Positions 62,499 through 64,000 of a DNA stretch of 64,000 nt are shown piece by piece. The translations under genes were made by a program, and so were the position numbers. Numbering within the stretch: the first letter of the stretch is position 1; each line of letters opens with the position of its first letter. This stretch comes from Rathayibacter sp. VKM Ac-2857 (GTDB lineage: Bacteria; Actinomycetota; Actinomycetes; Actinomycetales; Microbacteriaceae): positions 847,775-911,774 of the forward strand of contig NZ_JABMLE010000002.1 of assembly GCF_013205025.1 (NCBI RefSeq). Reading direction: 5' to 3'. Below the pieces are notes generated by a model that was not told where the DNA came from, ran no database searches, and saw nothing but the letters and a program-made list of their open reading frames with translations.

Positions 62499-64000
62499 AC
62501 CCCGCCGCCTCCGCCGCCCCCGCCGCCACCACCCGAGCTGCCGCCACCGCCGGCGCCGCCGCTCGACGAGCTCGACGACGAACCGACGTAGCTCGACGCG
62601 GTCGAGGAGAACGACGCGACGCTCCCGGCGAACGCCGCCGCCTGGAAGCCGGCCCGCCCCGAGTACCAGCCCGGGCTCTCCCCCGTCTGCTCGTAGGCCG
62701 TAGCGAGCGCCGCCGACCACTCCTTCTCGAGCCCGAGCAGGACGGCCCACGGCAGCAGCCGCTCCGTGACCTCGACGACCTCGACCGGTCCGACGCTGCG
62801 CCGGTCGGCGCCCTTCGGCGACTGCAGCATCGCGAACCGGTCGGCCTCGGCCAAGCGCAGGTACAGCTCGAGGCCCTTCAGGTGGTCCCGCAGCTCAGCG
62901 CCCGCGGCGGTCAACGGCACCTTCGCGAGGAGCACGCAGACCACGGCGCCGACGGCCACCGCCACCAGGACCAGGACCAGCGGCAGCGCACCGCCGAGCA
63001 CCGCCCCGAGCAGCAGCGCTCCGGACACCACGGCGCCGACGGCCGCGACCACCGCGAGCAGGATCAGGAGCACCGAGCCGCGCACCGTCCCCGGGCGCCG
63101 CAGCCCCTCCTCCACGACCCGCTTCGACAGGCCCGTCTGGAACGCCGACACGGCCTTGCCGAACTCCTTGTCCTTCGCGCTCAGATCGCGCACGGCCCCC
63201 GGCTCGGGTGAGGCTCCGAAGGCGATGTCGAAGAACTCCCGATCGAGCGGAGCGACGGGCCTCGGCCGACCCGCACGCCGCGGCCCTGCCGTCCCCGGGT
63301 CGAGCACCCGGAGGAGGAAGCCCGGCTTCCTGCCCGAGTCCTTCTCCTCCACTCGGACCAGCCCGCGCACCGCCGCATCGAGGAACGCGGCGGCCGGCGC
63401 GCGAGCCCCCTTCCCGCGCAACGCCGCCGCGAGGAAGAGCCCCTCCGCGGGCGGCTCGTACTCGGCGATCACGGTCGGGCGCCCGGGAGCATCGCGCAGC
63501 ACGGTCACCCGACGCCGGACGGCCGCGACCAGCACTCCGAGCAGCACGAGCAGCGACGCCAGCTGCACCCAGGCCCAGGCCGAGGCGAAGTAGCCGTCGT
63601 CGCGCGGCGTGAAGGTCCCCGGCGCGAAGCCGACCGCGACGGTCACGTTCTCGCCCGCCGCAAGGTCGGTGCCGCTCGCGGTCACCACGGAGCCGTCGCG
63701 GCCGATCGAGCAGCCGTCGGTGGAGCCGGCCGAGCCGCGGTAGCAGGACGCGGTCCCGGTCGCCGCCTCGGCCAGACCGTCGGAGAGCCGGATCCGGATG
63801 TCGTAGCGGTCGAAGGGCTGCCGCCACTGGGTGCCGTTCGCGTCCCAGTAGAACTCGTCCTCGCCGCTCCGCGTTCCGGAGCCGGGCAGCGTCACGTCGT
63901 GCTGGGTGTAGGTGAAGACGTAGGTCTGGCTGCCGCTCACGAAGCCGTCCGCGGCGCTCGTCACGAGGAGGATCCCGTCCTCGGTCTCGGTGTCGACGGG
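62495..64000 (-). CDS. DUF2207 family membrane protein (5' end outside window)
   Basis: The frame runs from the window end (PVDTETEDGILLVTS) with no start seen, so it is partial; about 501 residues are visible. An outer beta domain with DVTLPGSGTRSGEDEFYWDA and a conserved NGTQW is followed by a helix (WVQLASLLVLLGVLVAAV), a cytoplasmic part, two helices near residues 300-345 and the Ser/Gly-rich tail typical of DUF2207 proteins (SSSSSGGAGGGGSSGGGG). Function of the family is not known. Confidence 0.88.
   Translation of the reverse strand, partial: PVDTETEDGILLVTSAADGFVSGSQTYVFTYTQHDVTLPGSGTRSGEDEFYWDANGTQWRQPFDRYDIRIRLSDGLAEAATGTASCYRGSAGSTDGCSIGRDGSVVTASGTDLAAGENVTVAVGFAPGTFTPRDDGYFASAWAWVQLASLLVLLGVLVAAVRRRVTVLRDAPGRPTVIAEYEPPAEGLFLAAALRGKGARAPAAAFLDAAVRGLVRVEEKDSGRKPGFLLRVLDPGTAGPRRAGRPRPVAPLDREFFDIAFGASPEPGAVRDLSAKDKEFGKAVSAFQTGLSKRVVEEGLRRPGTVRGSVLLILLAVVAAVGAVVSGALLLGAVLGGALPLVLVLVAVAVGAVVCVLLAKVPLTAAGAELRDHLKGLELYLRLAEADRFAMLQSPKGADRRSVGPVEVVEVTERLLPWAVLLGLEKEWSAALATAYEQTGESPGWYSGRAGFQAAAFAGSVASFSSTASSYVGSSSSSSSGGAGGGGSSGGGGGGGGGGGV

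Overview
The window is very GC-rich DNA from an actinobacterium, most likely a member of the Microbacteriaceae (Rathayibacter/Curtobacterium/Clavibacter-like). Support for this comes from a DUF222-HNH (13E12-type) gene, many LacI-regulated sugar clusters, several apparently leaderless genes, and an abundant ~44-bp palindromic intergenic repeat. The family assignment is inference; no phylogenetic marker was compared.

Layout. 1-1.7 kb: two sugar ABC permeases ending in a strong terminator. 1.7-4.0 kb: a less GC-rich patch with a secreted protein, two paralogous 59-aa membrane proteins and a decayed copy of the secreted-protein gene, possibly a toxin/immunity-like locus. 4.0-7.5 kb: a large DUF11 surface protein with a coupled small ORF. 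7.7-9.9 kb: a CoA-transferase/HMG-CoA-lyase-like pair. 10.2-10.9 kb: a HigBA-type toxin-antitoxin operon. 11.2-18.2 kb: MFS exporters, an SDR, small membrane proteins, an ECF41-like sigma factor and a TetR-DHA2 efflux operon. 18.3-20.3 kb: a SpoIIE phosphatase/STAS/anti-sigma partner-switching operon. 20.3-24.6 kb: a MarR regulator beside a SipW-dependent exported-protein locus. 24.7-30.3 kb: a sugar/polyol cluster (ADH, two Gfo/Idh/MocA enzymes, a DUF993 aldolase-like protein, a TIM-barrel isomerase) with LacI-type operators. 30.7-32.0 kb: a DUF222-HNH gene between repeat clusters. 32.5-36.9 kb: LacI, SDR and a GH35 beta-galactosidase. 36.9-43.5 kb: LacI plus an L-rhamnose importer (RhaTPQS) and mutarotase (RhaM). 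43.6-48.3 kb: an ECF sigma factor, then an MFS/isomerase/oxidoreductase operon. 48.7-53.4 kb: tRNA-Arg, MOSC protein, hydrolase and a FUSC/MarR/FUSC efflux locus. 53.8-56.7 kb: GH43-CBM13 and GH30 secreted glycosidases. 57.0-58.4 kb: a RES-Xre toxin-antitoxin islet between 50-bp direct repeats at tRNA-Ser. 58.5-64 kb: hydrolase, RadA, LssY-C membrane protein and a DUF2207 protein cut by the window end.

How it fits together. Secreted GH30 and GH43 enzymes, an intracellular GH35 enzyme, a rhamnose importer and several isomerase/dehydrogenase cassettes suggest scavenging of plant cell-wall side chains such as type II arabinogalactan or rhamnogalacturonan. Two toxin-antitoxin modules, a candidate secreted-toxin locus and inverted repeat clusters mark the variable parts. 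No integrase, transposase, prophage genes or CRISPR array were seen.
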